A DNA stretch of 8,705 bases, from NCBI GenBank assembly GCA_017628165.1, contig JAGBZQ010000095.1, positions 1 to 8,705 on the forward strand, read 5' to 3'. The notes below the pieces were generated by a model. That model was not told where the DNA came from. It saw nothing but the letters and a program-made list of their open reading frames with translations, and did no database searches. Origin of the DNA: Kiritimatiellia bacterium. Lineage in GTDB: Bacteria; Verrucomicrobiota; Kiritimatiellia; RFP12; UBA1067. This document shows, piece by piece, positions 1 to 5,829 of this stretch. Position numbers and translations under genes: made by a program. The first letter of the stretch is position 1. Every line of letters begins with the position of its first letter.

Positions 1-185
1 CCTGCTATAAAGCCTGAAGGCCCCGTATTTTCCATCGGCTCAAACGGCATTTCTACTTCCACAAGTCCATTCGTAGCGATATCCACCCGCATTACGCCCA
101 CGACATCGCCGGCATAAAAACGCCCAGCAAGCGCAATCACGGCAACGCAAACCGCTCTGGCCACTATGCTCTTGAAATCTCCCAT
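1..185 (-). CDS. Exported protein of unknown function, N-terminal part only (runs off the left edge)
   Basis: An open frame runs from ATG at 185..183 to the window edge, giving 61 codons. The N-terminus looks like a Sec signal peptide: K5 and R10 form a basic n-region, about residues 11-20 are a hydrophobic core (AVCVAVIALA), and a plausible cleavage point lies near FYA|GD at about residue 25. The mature part begins DVVGVMRVDIATNGLVEVEM and continues through PFEPMENTGPSGFIA. The pattern of a short polar strand, a hydrophobic 'VEVEMPF' strand and then 'TGPSGF' resembles the start of secreted uncharacterised proteins I associate with Verrucomicrobiota and Kiritimatiellota; that link is from memory and is not proven. 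It lies 47 bp after deoC on the same strand but has its own promoter at 192-220. I do not know its function. The start is supported by the signal peptide. There is no Shine-Dalgarno sequence, which fits a leaderless mRNA. Confidence 0.7.
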   Translation of the reverse strand, partial: MGDFKSIVARAVCVAVIALAGRFYAGDVVGVMRVDIATNGLVEVEMPFEPMENTGPSGFIA

Positions 186-191
186 GCGGCA

Positions 192-220
192 AGTATACCA
201 CATGTGCCCCAAAACCGCAA
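192..220 (-). promoter_or_regulatory. Sigma70-type promoter giving a leaderless mRNA for the exported protein
   Basis: Read on the minus strand, TTGCGG (220..215) and TATACT (197..192) are separated by exactly 17 bp. Only six bases (TGCCGC) lie between the -10 box and the ATG at 185. With the usual distance from -10 to start site, transcription would begin on the A of the ATG, so no 5' leader or ribosome binding site would exist. The whole promoter fits in the short gap after the deoC stop codon, which supports a real, independent promoter. Confidence 0.65.
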
Positions 221-232
221 ATGCAAATCGCA

Positions 233-883
233 CTAGGACGGGATTATCTCCAAAGACGCGGAACAGCCAAGACGCGACGCGCCAGAGGCAATCATTTTCT
301 CTGCATCTTCACGCGTCCTAATTCCGCCCGCGGCTTTAACGCCCATCACCGGCCCGACTGTCTCCCGCATAAGCTTTACATCTTCCGCCGTAGCCCCGCC
401 AGAACCGAATCCGGTGGACGTCTTCACAAAATCAAATCCTGCCCTTTGCGCCATGCGGCAAGCGAGAACCTTTTCATCGTCCGTTAAATAACAGCACTCA
501 ATGATAAGCTTCAGCACGACCGACGGTTTTGCCGCGCGTGAAGAGAGAGATAGACCTTCAAGCTCTTTCTCGCATGCTTCAGGATCAAATCTAAGAAGCC
601 GGATGTTGATGACAAAGTCAAGCTCGTCGGCGCCGTTTGCAATAGCATCGAGAGCTTCGAATTTCTTGACCGCAAAAGTATTCTGCCCGAGAGGGAATCC
701 TATGACGGTGCAAACCTTGACAGAAGATCCGTCCAGGAAATTCTTTGCGCGCGCGACCTCCGCAGGATTTACGCACACAGCGCAGAACCCGTGTTCGGCA
801 GCCTCGCGGCAGAGACGCTCCACAGCGTCATGGCAACCAGATGCTCCAAGAAACGTGTGATCGATGTATTTTGCAAGTTCCAT
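233..883 (-). CDS. deoC: Deoxyribose-phosphate aldolase (DeoC)
   Basis: The 216-residue product is a class I aldolase that reversibly cleaves 2-deoxyribose-5-phosphate to glyceraldehyde-3-phosphate and acetaldehyde, in cytoplasmic deoxynucleoside breakdown. The sequence covers the whole TIM-barrel family: AKYIDHT at residues 4-10, VCTVIGFPLG at 57-66, the catalytic acidic segment DELDFVIN at 86-93 (D89 matches the proton-relay Asp), the Schiff-base lysine K154 in FVKTSTGF, the second active-site lysine K183 in GVKAAGGI, and the phosphate-binding end GASRLGCSAS at 201-210. The length is normal for short bacterial DeoC. The start ATG at 883..881 places the conserved AKYIDHT motif at the N-terminus as expected. 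No good Shine-Dalgarno is visible; the leader just before the ATG contains the small inverted repeat AAGATTATCTT. No nucleoside phosphorylase or deoR gene is next to it, so its use in salvage cannot be confirmed from context. It is transcribed divergently from the HU gene. Confidence 0.95.
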   Translation of the reverse strand: MELAKYIDHTFLGASGCHDAVERLCREAAEHGFCAVCVNPAEVARAKNFLDGSSVKVCTVIGFPLGQNTFAVKKFEALDAIANGADELDFVINIRLLRFDPEACEKELEGLSLSSRAAKPSVVLKLIIECCYLTDDEKVLACRMAQRAGFDFVKTSTGFGSGGATAEDVKLMRETVGPVMGVKAAGGIRTREDAEKMIASGASRLGCSASLEIIPS

Positions 884-915
884 AAGATAATCTTTATCAT
901 GTGTCTTTTAACATG

Positions 916-931
916 TTTTTCCGCGGAAAAA
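916..931. promoter_or_regulatory. 16-bp perfect palindrome centred on the predicted deoC start site; candidate operator
   Basis: The sequence TTTTTCCGCGGAAAAA is a perfect 16-bp inverted repeat. It begins at the last base of the deoC -10 box (931) and its centre, between 923 and 924, coincides with the expected transcription start. A protein bound here would block the promoter. A CG-centred palindrome with A/T arms is the general shape of LacI-family operators, but no such regulator is in the window, so the binding protein is unknown. It could also form a short hairpin at the very 5' end of the deoC mRNA. Confidence 0.45.
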
Positions 932-960
932 TTATATCACAAATCCTCAAGACCCTACAA
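931..960 (-). promoter_or_regulatory. deoC promoter with extended -10
   Basis: On the minus strand the consensus -10 TATAAT lies at 936..931, preceded by TGA to give the extended -10 motif TGnTATAAT. A partial -35, TTGTAG, lies at 960..955 with an 18-bp spacer. The predicted start is near 924, leaving a leader of about 40 nt before the deoC ATG at 883. The match to the vegetative sigma consensus is strong at -10 and moderate at -35, as is usual for extended -10 promoters. Confidence 0.65.
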
Positions 961-985
961 ACATTAGGTTTTCTAAAATTCATGC

Positions 986-1014
986 TTGCAAAACCCAATA
1001 AATATTGGTATATT
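986..1014 (+). promoter_or_regulatory. Vegetative promoter of the HU gene
   Basis: TTGCAA (986-991) and TATATT (1009-1014) are separated by exactly 17 bp. The predicted start is near 1021, giving a leader of about 51 nt before the HU ATG at 1072. The -35 boxes of this promoter and of the divergent deoC promoter are only about 25 bp apart, so one regulator or local DNA topology could affect both genes. Confidence 0.7.
995..1008. promoter_or_regulatory. Perfect inverted repeat in the HU promoter spacer; candidate operator
   Basis: CCAATA-AA-TATTGG is a perfect 6+6 inverted repeat with a 2-bp centre. It ends at the base before the -10 hexamer and fills 14 of the 17 spacer bases. A dimeric regulator at this site would sit between the two RNA polymerase contacts. 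Autoregulation by the HU protein itself is possible but only a guess. An AT-rich spacer could also produce such a repeat by chance. Confidence 0.4.
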
Positions 1015-1025
1015 GTGTGCATAAG

Positions 1026-1050
1026 GCGCGCAGAAATGGATTCTGCGTGT
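1026..1050 (+). other. Stem-loop in the HU mRNA leader with an in-frame AUG in its loop
   Basis: CGCAGAA (1029-1035) and TTCTGCG (1041-1047) pair perfectly around the 5-nt loop ATGGA. Three more pairs (two of them G-U) extend the stem to 10 bp, 1026-1035 with 1041-1050. The hairpin starts only about five bases from the predicted mRNA 5' end, a position where hairpins can protect messages from 5' decay. The loop AUG (1036) is in frame with HU and would add 12 residues. It is preceded by AAGG at 1023-1026, so a second initiation site is conceivable. Confidence 0.5.
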
Positions 1051-1071
1051 TATAAAAAAGGATCAAATAAA

Positions 1072-1380
1072 ATGGCTAAGTGCAAGAAAGAAGTCGTTCC
1101 TACTACCAAGAGCGGAATCATGGCCGCCCTCGCCGAAGCTGGTGAGATCAGCAAGAAGCAGGCTGTCGCCATCTACGACAGGCTCATCGATCTCGCGATC
1201 AAGGGCGCCAAGCAGGAGGAGAAGGGTTTCATGCTCCCCGCTCTCGGCAAGGTGAAGCTCGTCAAGCGTCCCGCTCGCACCGGCCGCAATCCCATGACCG
1301 GCGAGAAGATTAAGATCAAGGCCAAGAAGGTCGTCAAGATTGTTGCTTGCAAGGCTCTCAAGGATGCCGTCCTCGCCTAA
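1072..1380 (+). CDS. HU-family DNA-binding nucleoid protein
   Basis: A 102-residue, very basic protein (20 Lys) that should bind and bend DNA as a dimer in the nucleoid. Residues 12-45 form the N-terminal helical dimerisation region (TKSGIMAALAEAGEISKKQA and onward). Residues 66-78 are the DNA-binding arm with RTGRNPMTG, including P74 at the tip where HU proteins intercalate. LPALGK (55-60) replaces the usual GFGT turn, and the tail KAKKVVKI...CKALKDAV is longer and more basic than classic HU. Both features fit an HU-like subfamily seen in PVC bacteria and proteobacteria. I chose ATG 1072 because of AAGGA at 1058-1062 with 9-nt spacing and the typical MAK start; an in-frame ATG at 1036 is an alternative. 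Lysine is coded AAG 19 times out of 20, unlike the AAA-rich helicase next door, which indicates high expression. The last 17 bp overlap the helicase start. Confidence 0.93.
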   Translation: MAKCKKEVVPTTKSGIMAALAEAGEISKKQAVAIYDRLIDLAIKGAKQEEKGFMLPALGKVKLVKRPARTGRNPMTGEKIKIKAKKVVKIVACKALKDAVLA

Positions 1381-4300
1381 TCAGAGCGAACGATCTGATA
1401 CTGAAAAAGCGCAGGCCGAAAAGCCTGCGCTTTTCAACTATCCAGAAAATCTCCCGATATGCGAATATCGCACGGAGATTCTGGAGCTCCTCAAAAAAAA
1501 CCGCGTAATAATAGTCTCAGGCGAAACCGGTTCCGGGAAAACCACGCAGCTTCCGAAAATGGCGATGGAGTTCCAACGCGGCAAAAAAGACATCAGAATC
1601 GCCTGCACGCAGCCGCGCCGCGTTGCGGCCACAAGCGTAGCAGAGCGCGTGGCCAAAGAACTTGGATGCTCTGTCGGCGAGACGGTCGGCTATCAGCACC
1701 GCTTCGAGAAAAAGCTCTCCGATTCCACTCGCATCAAATTCATGACCGACGGCATTCTCCTTACGGAGACGCTCCACGACCCCCTTCTCAAAGCCTACGA
1801 CACAATCATCATTGACGAAGCCCACGAACGCACACTCAACATCGACTTTCTTCTCGGCATTGTAAAGCGCATTTCCGAAAAACGCAGCGATCTAAAAATC
1901 ATCATTTCCTCTGCCACTCTCGACACGGAAGAGTTCGCAAGATTTTTTGACGCCGCACCCGTCATCTCCGTCCCCGGGCGGCTCTATCCCGTGGAAACCG
2001 TTTATATGCCGTGCGAGGGAGAGAACGAAACCGATCTTCCGCGCGATGTGGCGAAAGCGGCCCGCACGGTAAACCCCGACGACGACATCCTCGTATTCCT
2101 TCCAGGCGAGCGTGACATCCGCGAGACATTGGACAGGTTAAAACGCGACACAGATTTAAGGCGAAGCGAAATAATACCGCTTTTCTCCTCACTTCCCCCT
2201 GGCGAGCTCATGAGGGCGTTCAGGCCTGCGAGCTCACGCAAGATAATACTCGCCACAAACGTAGCCGAGACATCGCTGACCATCCCGGGAATCAAAGCTG
2301 TCATAGATTCCGGGCTCGCGCGAATATCTCGCTACGTCCACCGCACGCACGTGCAGCGTCTTCAGATCGAACCCATCAGCAAGGCTTCTGCACGCCAGCG
2401 CGCCGGACGCTCGGGACGCATCGCCCCGGGCAAATGCATCCGCCTCTACTCGGAAGCGGACTTTCTTCAGCGCGAAGACTACACTCAGCCGGAAATCCTG
2501 CGCTCTTCGCTTGCGGGCGTAATACTGACGATGCTCGAGCTAAGGCTCGGAAATATCGAAAACTTCCCGTTCATCGACCCGCCAAAGCCTGCAATGATTC
2601 GCGAAGGATTGCGTGAACTACTTGAGCTTGGAGCAATCTGCCGCGACGAAAAAAGTCAGAAAATTCGCCTGACCGGCATAGGACGACGACTCGCTAAAAT
2701 ACCGCTTGAGCCACGCCTTTCCAGAATGATCATCGCGGCATCAGAATTAGCCACGCTTCCTTCCGCCCTTCCCGTCATCGCCGCGATGAGCTGCGACGAC
2801 CCGCGCAAACGTCCGATGGATGAAAAGGAAAAAGCAGATGCCGCGCACGCTAAATGGAAGGTGCGCTCGTCGGATTTCCTTGGAACGCTTGAGCTGTGGA
2901 AGTGGTGGGAAAGGGAAAGCTCTTCGTCAAGCGCGACCTCATTGAGGAAACTCGCCACACGATCATACCTTTCATACCCCAAGATGCGCGAATGGCGCGA
3001 GCTAGTATATCGCCTCGAAACACTAGCGAAAAGGCTTGGGCTGGACACCGTGAACGACAATGGCGGGCCTGACGCACTGCACCGCGCTCTTCTCGTCTCA
3101 CTCCTCGGGCGCATCGGCAAGATCGACGAGGAGACGCGTGAATACAAAGGCGCGCACGGCATACGCTTTGCGATACACCCATCTTCCGCGCTTGCAAAGC
3201 GTCGAAACGGCTCCGGCGAATGGATCATGGCCGGCGAACTTGTGGACACCTCGCGCCTCTTCGCGAGGAATGCCGCTTTCATAGATCCGCTTTGGATAGA
3301 ACCCGCTGCGGGCAATCTCTGCAGAAGAAGCTACTATCAGCCAGAATGGGACGAGAAAAGCGGATTCGCGCGCACAAAAGAGCGCGTTTCCCTCTATGGC
3401 CTTGTGATAGCAGACGGCAGGCGGCGCGACTTAAGCCGCATTGATCCGCCGCTTGCACGCTCAATGATGATTCTTCATGCGCTCGTCCTCGGAGAATTTC
3501 CATCACCGCCTCAAGCTGTGCGCAAAAACGCCGCCGTGATTGCCGACTTGAAGCGCCTTTCCGAACGCTTGAGAACGCGCGAAATATACGATACAGACCG
3601 CCTTGCGGCGTTTTTCGAAAAAGCCATCCCGCCAGAAATCATCACTTTGCGCGAACTAGGGAAGTGGCTTCATGGCGCAGACGAAAAGGAGCTCAAGGCT
3701 TTTCTCATCAATCGCGCCGAATGGATAGGGAATGTCCCCACATCCGCAAATGGATTCCCTGAAACGATCACCGTGGCAGGCACACGACTGCACCTGAAAT
3801 ACAGGCATTCGCCCGAAGACCCCGACAACGACGGCATTACCTGCACTGTAAAAAAATCTGATGCGCCCGCACTCCTTCTTTGGAGGCACGACTGGCTCGT
3901 TCCTGGAGCACTTGCGGAAAAGGTAGGCGCCATCATCAACTCGCTTCCCTCGGCAACGCGCCGCGCCCTTCCGCCTATCTCCGAGACGCTGGCGATTATC
4001 ATGCCGCTTTTAAAGGGATCTTCATGCGCTCTGTCAGACGCGTTAAGCGTCACGCTTGAAAAACGCTTCGGAGTAAGAGTCTCCGCCGATGCTATAGAGT
4101 CGATAAAGCTTCCCGAGCATCTGAAAATACGCTTCACAATCAGAGATAATGACTCTGGAAAAACACTCTCGTCATCGAGAGACCTTAAAACCGCGCTCGC
4201 CGACGCTGGCATAGGAGAACCTAAAAGCGGGTTTGCGGGAGCTGAGAAAAACGAAAAGCACACGATCTGGGACTTCGGGAAAATAGAAAGCCACACCCCT

Positions 4301-5119
4301 TTCTACGGGAATACTCCCGGGAAAATGAACATCCAGCTCTACAAGGGTCTTCATGACGAAGGTGATGGGGTAAGTGTAAGATTTTTCAAAACTGAGGAAG
4401 GAGCCGCAACAAGCCACGCGGGAGGTGTTTCGCGCCTTATCTTTTTAGAGCTTACCAAACACTCTCAAAAGACGTTCCGGACAAAAGATCTAAGCTTCAC
4501 CGCACAGGTGTATCTGAAAAACCTCGGCTACGCTCCCGATCGCATCGCAGATGATCTTATGCTGAAGGCCATCCGCACGGCAGCGGTGGAGAATCTTCCG
4601 CGTATCTCTACGGTAGAAGAATTCGCCGAACGCATCCGCGCGAAACGAAGCGAAATCGCTACACGACTTTCCACTCTCACATCCATCTTTCGCGAAATAA
4701 TGGAAGCTGCAAGCGCTTCAGCCGCGCTTGCGGAAGCGGCCTCTCTTCCAGACGACATCTCTGAGGATATCTCCACCCAAAGTGCGTGGCTCGTCTTTCC
4801 GGGATTTGTCGCGTCCGTCCCCCACGCAAAGCTTGAGCAGTATCCACGCTACTTCAACGCAATTAAAAAGCGCATTGAGCGCGCCCGCATAGACAAGACA
4901 AAGGATCGCGCAAAACAGGCGCGTTTTGAACCGTATTGGCAACAATACAAGCAATACGCCACTTCAAGAATGAAAGACATAAAAGACCGCGCGGCATTCG
5001 CACGCTACCGCTGGATTCTTGAGGAATACAGAATTTCACTTTTTGCGCAGGAAATCAAAACTCTTGAACGCGTAAGTCCTGAGATTCTCTCTCGCCTCTG
5101 GCTTGAGGCGGTAAAATAA
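1364..5119 (+). CDS. hrpA: HrpA-type DEAH-box ATP-dependent RNA helicase
   Basis: A 1251-residue cytoplasmic helicase, close to the usual HrpA length of about 1300. Counted from ATG 1364, visible motifs are YPENLP before the core, Walker A GETGSGKTT (53-61), DEAH (151-154), SAT (183-185), TNVAETSLT (298-306) and QRAGRSGR (345-352). The OB-fold segment follows from about Y594 (YKGAHGIRFAIHPSS, then MAGELVDTSRLFAR). The HrpA-specific C-terminal region (DUF3418 type) begins near SLYGL at 676 and ends with QYPRYFNAIKKRIERA from about 1159. This C-terminal region separates HrpA from shorter HrpB helicases. The E. coli homologue has been linked to resolving stalled ribosomes and to mRNA processing. 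The start is set by AAGG at 1351-1354 with 9-nt spacing. There is no ATG, GTG or TTG between 1367 and the conserved YPENLP, so the gene must begin inside the HU gene (TTG 1340 or 1343 are weaker options). A terminator-like hairpin lies in codons 14-24. Confidence 0.95.
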   Translation: MPSSPNQSERSDTEKAQAEKPALFNYPENLPICEYRTEILELLKKNRVIIVSGETGSGKTTQLPKMAMEFQRGKKDIRIACTQPRRVAATSVAERVAKELGCSVGETVGYQHRFEKKLSDSTRIKFMTDGILLTETLHDPLLKAYDTIIIDEAHERTLNIDFLLGIVKRISEKRSDLKIIISSATLDTEEFARFFDAAPVISVPGRLYPVETVYMPCEGENETDLPRDVAKAARTVNPDDDILVFLPGERDIRETLDRLKRDTDLRRSEIIPLFSSLPPGELMRAFRPASSRKIILATNVAETSLTIPGIKAVIDSGLARISRYVHRTHVQRLQIEPISKASARQRAGRSGRIAPGKCIRLYSEADFLQREDYTQPEILRSSLAGVILTMLELRLGNIENFPFIDPPKPAMIREGLRELLELGAICRDEKSQKIRLTGIGRRLAKIPLEPRLSRMIIAASELATLPSALPVIAAMSCDDPRKRPMDEKEKADAAHAKWKVRSSDFLGTLELWKWWERESSSSSATSLRKLATRSYLSYPKMREWRELVYRLETLAKRLGLDTVNDNGGPDALHRALLVSLLGRIGKIDEETREYKGAHGIRFAIHPSSALAKRRNGSGEWIMAGELVDTSRLFARNAAFIDPLWIEPAAGNLCRRSYYQPEWDEKSGFARTKERVSLYGLVIADGRRRDLSRIDPPLARSMMILHALVLGEFPSPPQAVRKNAAVIADLKRLSERLRTREIYDTDRLAAFFEKAIPPEIITLRELGKWLHGADEKELKAFLINRAEWIGNVPTSANGFPETITVAGTRLHLKYRHSPEDPDNDGITCTVKKSDAPALLLWRHDWLVPGALAEKVGAIINSLPSATRRALPPISETLAIIMPLLKGSSCALSDALSVTLEKRFGVRVSADAIESIKLPEHLKIRFTIRDNDSGKTLSSSRDLKTALADAGIGEPKSGFAGAEKNEKHTIWDFGKIESHTPFYGNTPGKMNIQLYKGLHDEGDGVSVRFFKTEEGAATSHAGGVSRLIFLELTKHSQKTFRTKDLSFTAQVYLKNLGYAPDRIADDLMLKAIRTAAVENLPRISTVEEFAERIRAKRSEIATRLSTLTSIFREIMEAASASAALAEAASLPDDISEDISTQSAWLVFPGFVASVPHAKLEQYPRYFNAIKKRIERARIDKTKDRAKQARFEPYWQQYKQYATSRMKDIKDRAAFARYRWILEEYRISLFAQEIKTLERVSPEILSRLWLEAVK
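1405..1434 (+). terminator. Intrinsic-terminator-like hairpin after HU, inside the helicase reading frame
   Basis: A perfect 12-bp stem, AAAAGCGCAGGC (1405-1416) with GCCTGCGCTTTT (1423-1434), closes a 6-nt loop, CGAAAA. The GC-rich core followed by UUUU is the layout of an intrinsic terminator, although the U-run is short and pairs with the A-run of the left arm. It starts 24 bases after the HU stop codon, where an HU terminator is expected, yet it encodes part of the helicase N-terminus, just before the conserved YPENLP. Confidence 0.6.
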
Positions 5120-5125
5120 AGCCTG

Positions 5126-5182
5126 CTAGTTGACCACGACAAGCACCGCGCCAAGAGAGAGTAGGATGAATTCAATCTTCAT
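5126..5182 (-). CDS. Possible 18-residue hydrophobic peptide at the end of the envelope operon
   Basis: After the SDR stop codon (5194..5192) an ATG at 5182..5180 opens an 18-codon frame ending in TAG at 5128..5126. It encodes MKIEFILLSLGAVLVVVN, a short charged start followed by an uninterrupted hydrophobic run, as in tiny membrane peptides. It fills nearly all of the 72-bp gap between the convergent helicase and SDR genes. There is no clear Shine-Dalgarno sequence, and a frame this short can easily occur by chance. I do not assign a function. Confidence 0.15.
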   Translation of the reverse strand: MKIEFILLSLGAVLVVVN

Positions 5183-5191
5183 TCGTCAGTC

Positions 5192-5827
5192 TCACGGAAC
5201 AGCCGACTGGCCGCCGTCTACAGGGATGATTACGCCCGTAGTAGATTTTGCGGAAAGAAGGAATGAAACAGCAGATGCCACATCCGCTGGCTCAGGCCGG
5301 CCAAACGGCATTACGCCCGCCTTTTCGCTCACACTCTGAGGAAGCATAACCGGCCCGGGAGCCACAGCATTCACGCGAAGGACACCCGCGTATTTCCGTG
5401 CAGATTCAAGCGTAAAAGCGCACAAAGCCGCCTTGTCCTTCTCGTATGGAGTCAACGCCTCACGGCCAAGGATTCGTGTGTCAAGTATGTTGACTATCGC
5501 CCCCACTGAATCACGGCGAAGCGCCATCAGCTCAGTAAGACGCATTGGAGAACGAAGATTGATCAGCGAAAAATCATCATCCCCAAGGGAAAAAAGCGAA
5601 GCGTTGTTCACAAGTGCATCTGGAATGCATCCAAGAATTCTGCAAGCCTCGTCAAACAACTTGTCGGCACCGTCCGCATTAGAAAGATCGGCCACGATTT
5701 GAGCACCGGATTCCATACGATGTGACGAACGCACGACACGCCATCCCTCATTCTCAAGAAAATCGGCGATTTCCTTGCCAAGTCTCACGGTTCCGCCGGT
5801 AACTACGACACTCTTAAGCCGTTCCAC
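5192..5827 (-). CDS. Short-chain dehydrogenase/reductase, pteridine reductase (FolM/PTR1) type
   Basis: A 211-residue NAD(P)H-dependent oxidoreductase of the classical SDR fold. TGGTVRLG (10-17) is the dinucleotide-binding glycine motif. R15 matches the Arg in the TGxxxRxG pattern of pterin reductases and suggests NADPH. Other motifs are NNAS (74-77), the catalytic YxxxK Y128/K132, NAVAPGPV (153-160) and the C-terminal TTGVIIPVDGG (196-206). The usual catalytic Ser is replaced by Asp, D116 in IVNILDTR. Protozoan PTR1 and bacterial FolM carry Asp at this place, so reduction of dihydropterins (dihydrofolate or dihydromonapterin) is the best guess. The substrate is not certain. The start is GTG at 5827..5825, two bases after the stop of the upstream dehydratase, with CGGAAG at 5840..5835 and 7-nt spacing. 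It is the last sure gene of the minus-strand operon and has no obvious link to envelope synthesis. Confidence 0.85.
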   Translation of the reverse strand: MERLKSVVVTGGTVRLGKEIADFLENEGWRVVRSSHRMESGAQIVADLSNADGADKLFDEACRILGCIPDALVNNASLFSLGDDDFSLINLRSPMRLTELMALRRDSVGAIVNILDTRILGREALTPYEKDKAALCAFTLESARKYAGVLRVNAVAPGPVMLPQSVSEKAGVMPFGRPEPADVASAVSFLLSAKSTTGVIIPVDGGQSAVP

Positions 5828-5829
5828 GA

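Noticed and set aside
501..860. 119-codon plus-strand open frame opposite deoC
   Set aside because: deoC on the other strand has all catalytic motifs. This frame is a Ser/Arg-rich shadow.
769..900. 43-codon out-of-frame ORF starting at ATG 900..898 and overlapping the deoC start
   Set aside because: It has no ribosome binding site and no protein-like character, and it overlaps conserved deoC coding sequence. It is probably chance, although a leader ATG could mildly reduce deoC translation.
898..915. Inverted repeat CATGT-N8-ACATG near the deoC start
   Set aside because: The arms are only 5 bp and the sequence is AT-rich. It may occur by chance and adds little beside the stronger palindrome at 916-931.
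901..1071. N-terminal extension of the HU frame upstream of 1072
   Set aside because: The frame is open back to 901 but runs through the mapped promoter elements, and the added residues are unlike HU. Only the short extension from ATG 1036 deserves notice.
2656..3315. 219-codon open frame on the minus strand inside the helicase gene
   Set aside because: It lies fully antisense to well-conserved helicase sequence, has an Arg/Ser-rich composition typical of shadow frames, and shows no recognisable motif or ribosome binding site.
3670..4296. 208-codon open frame on the minus strand inside the helicase gene
   Set aside because: It is Ser-rich, antisense to the HrpA C-terminal region, and has no family features. 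It is best explained by the codon bias of the real gene.
5093..5110. Six-bp GC stem (CGCCTC/GAGGCG) at the end of the helicase gene as a bidirectional terminator
   Set aside because: The stem is short and is not followed by a U-run on either strand (AGAGAG on minus, GTAAAATAAA on plus), so it does not meet the pattern of an intrinsic terminator.
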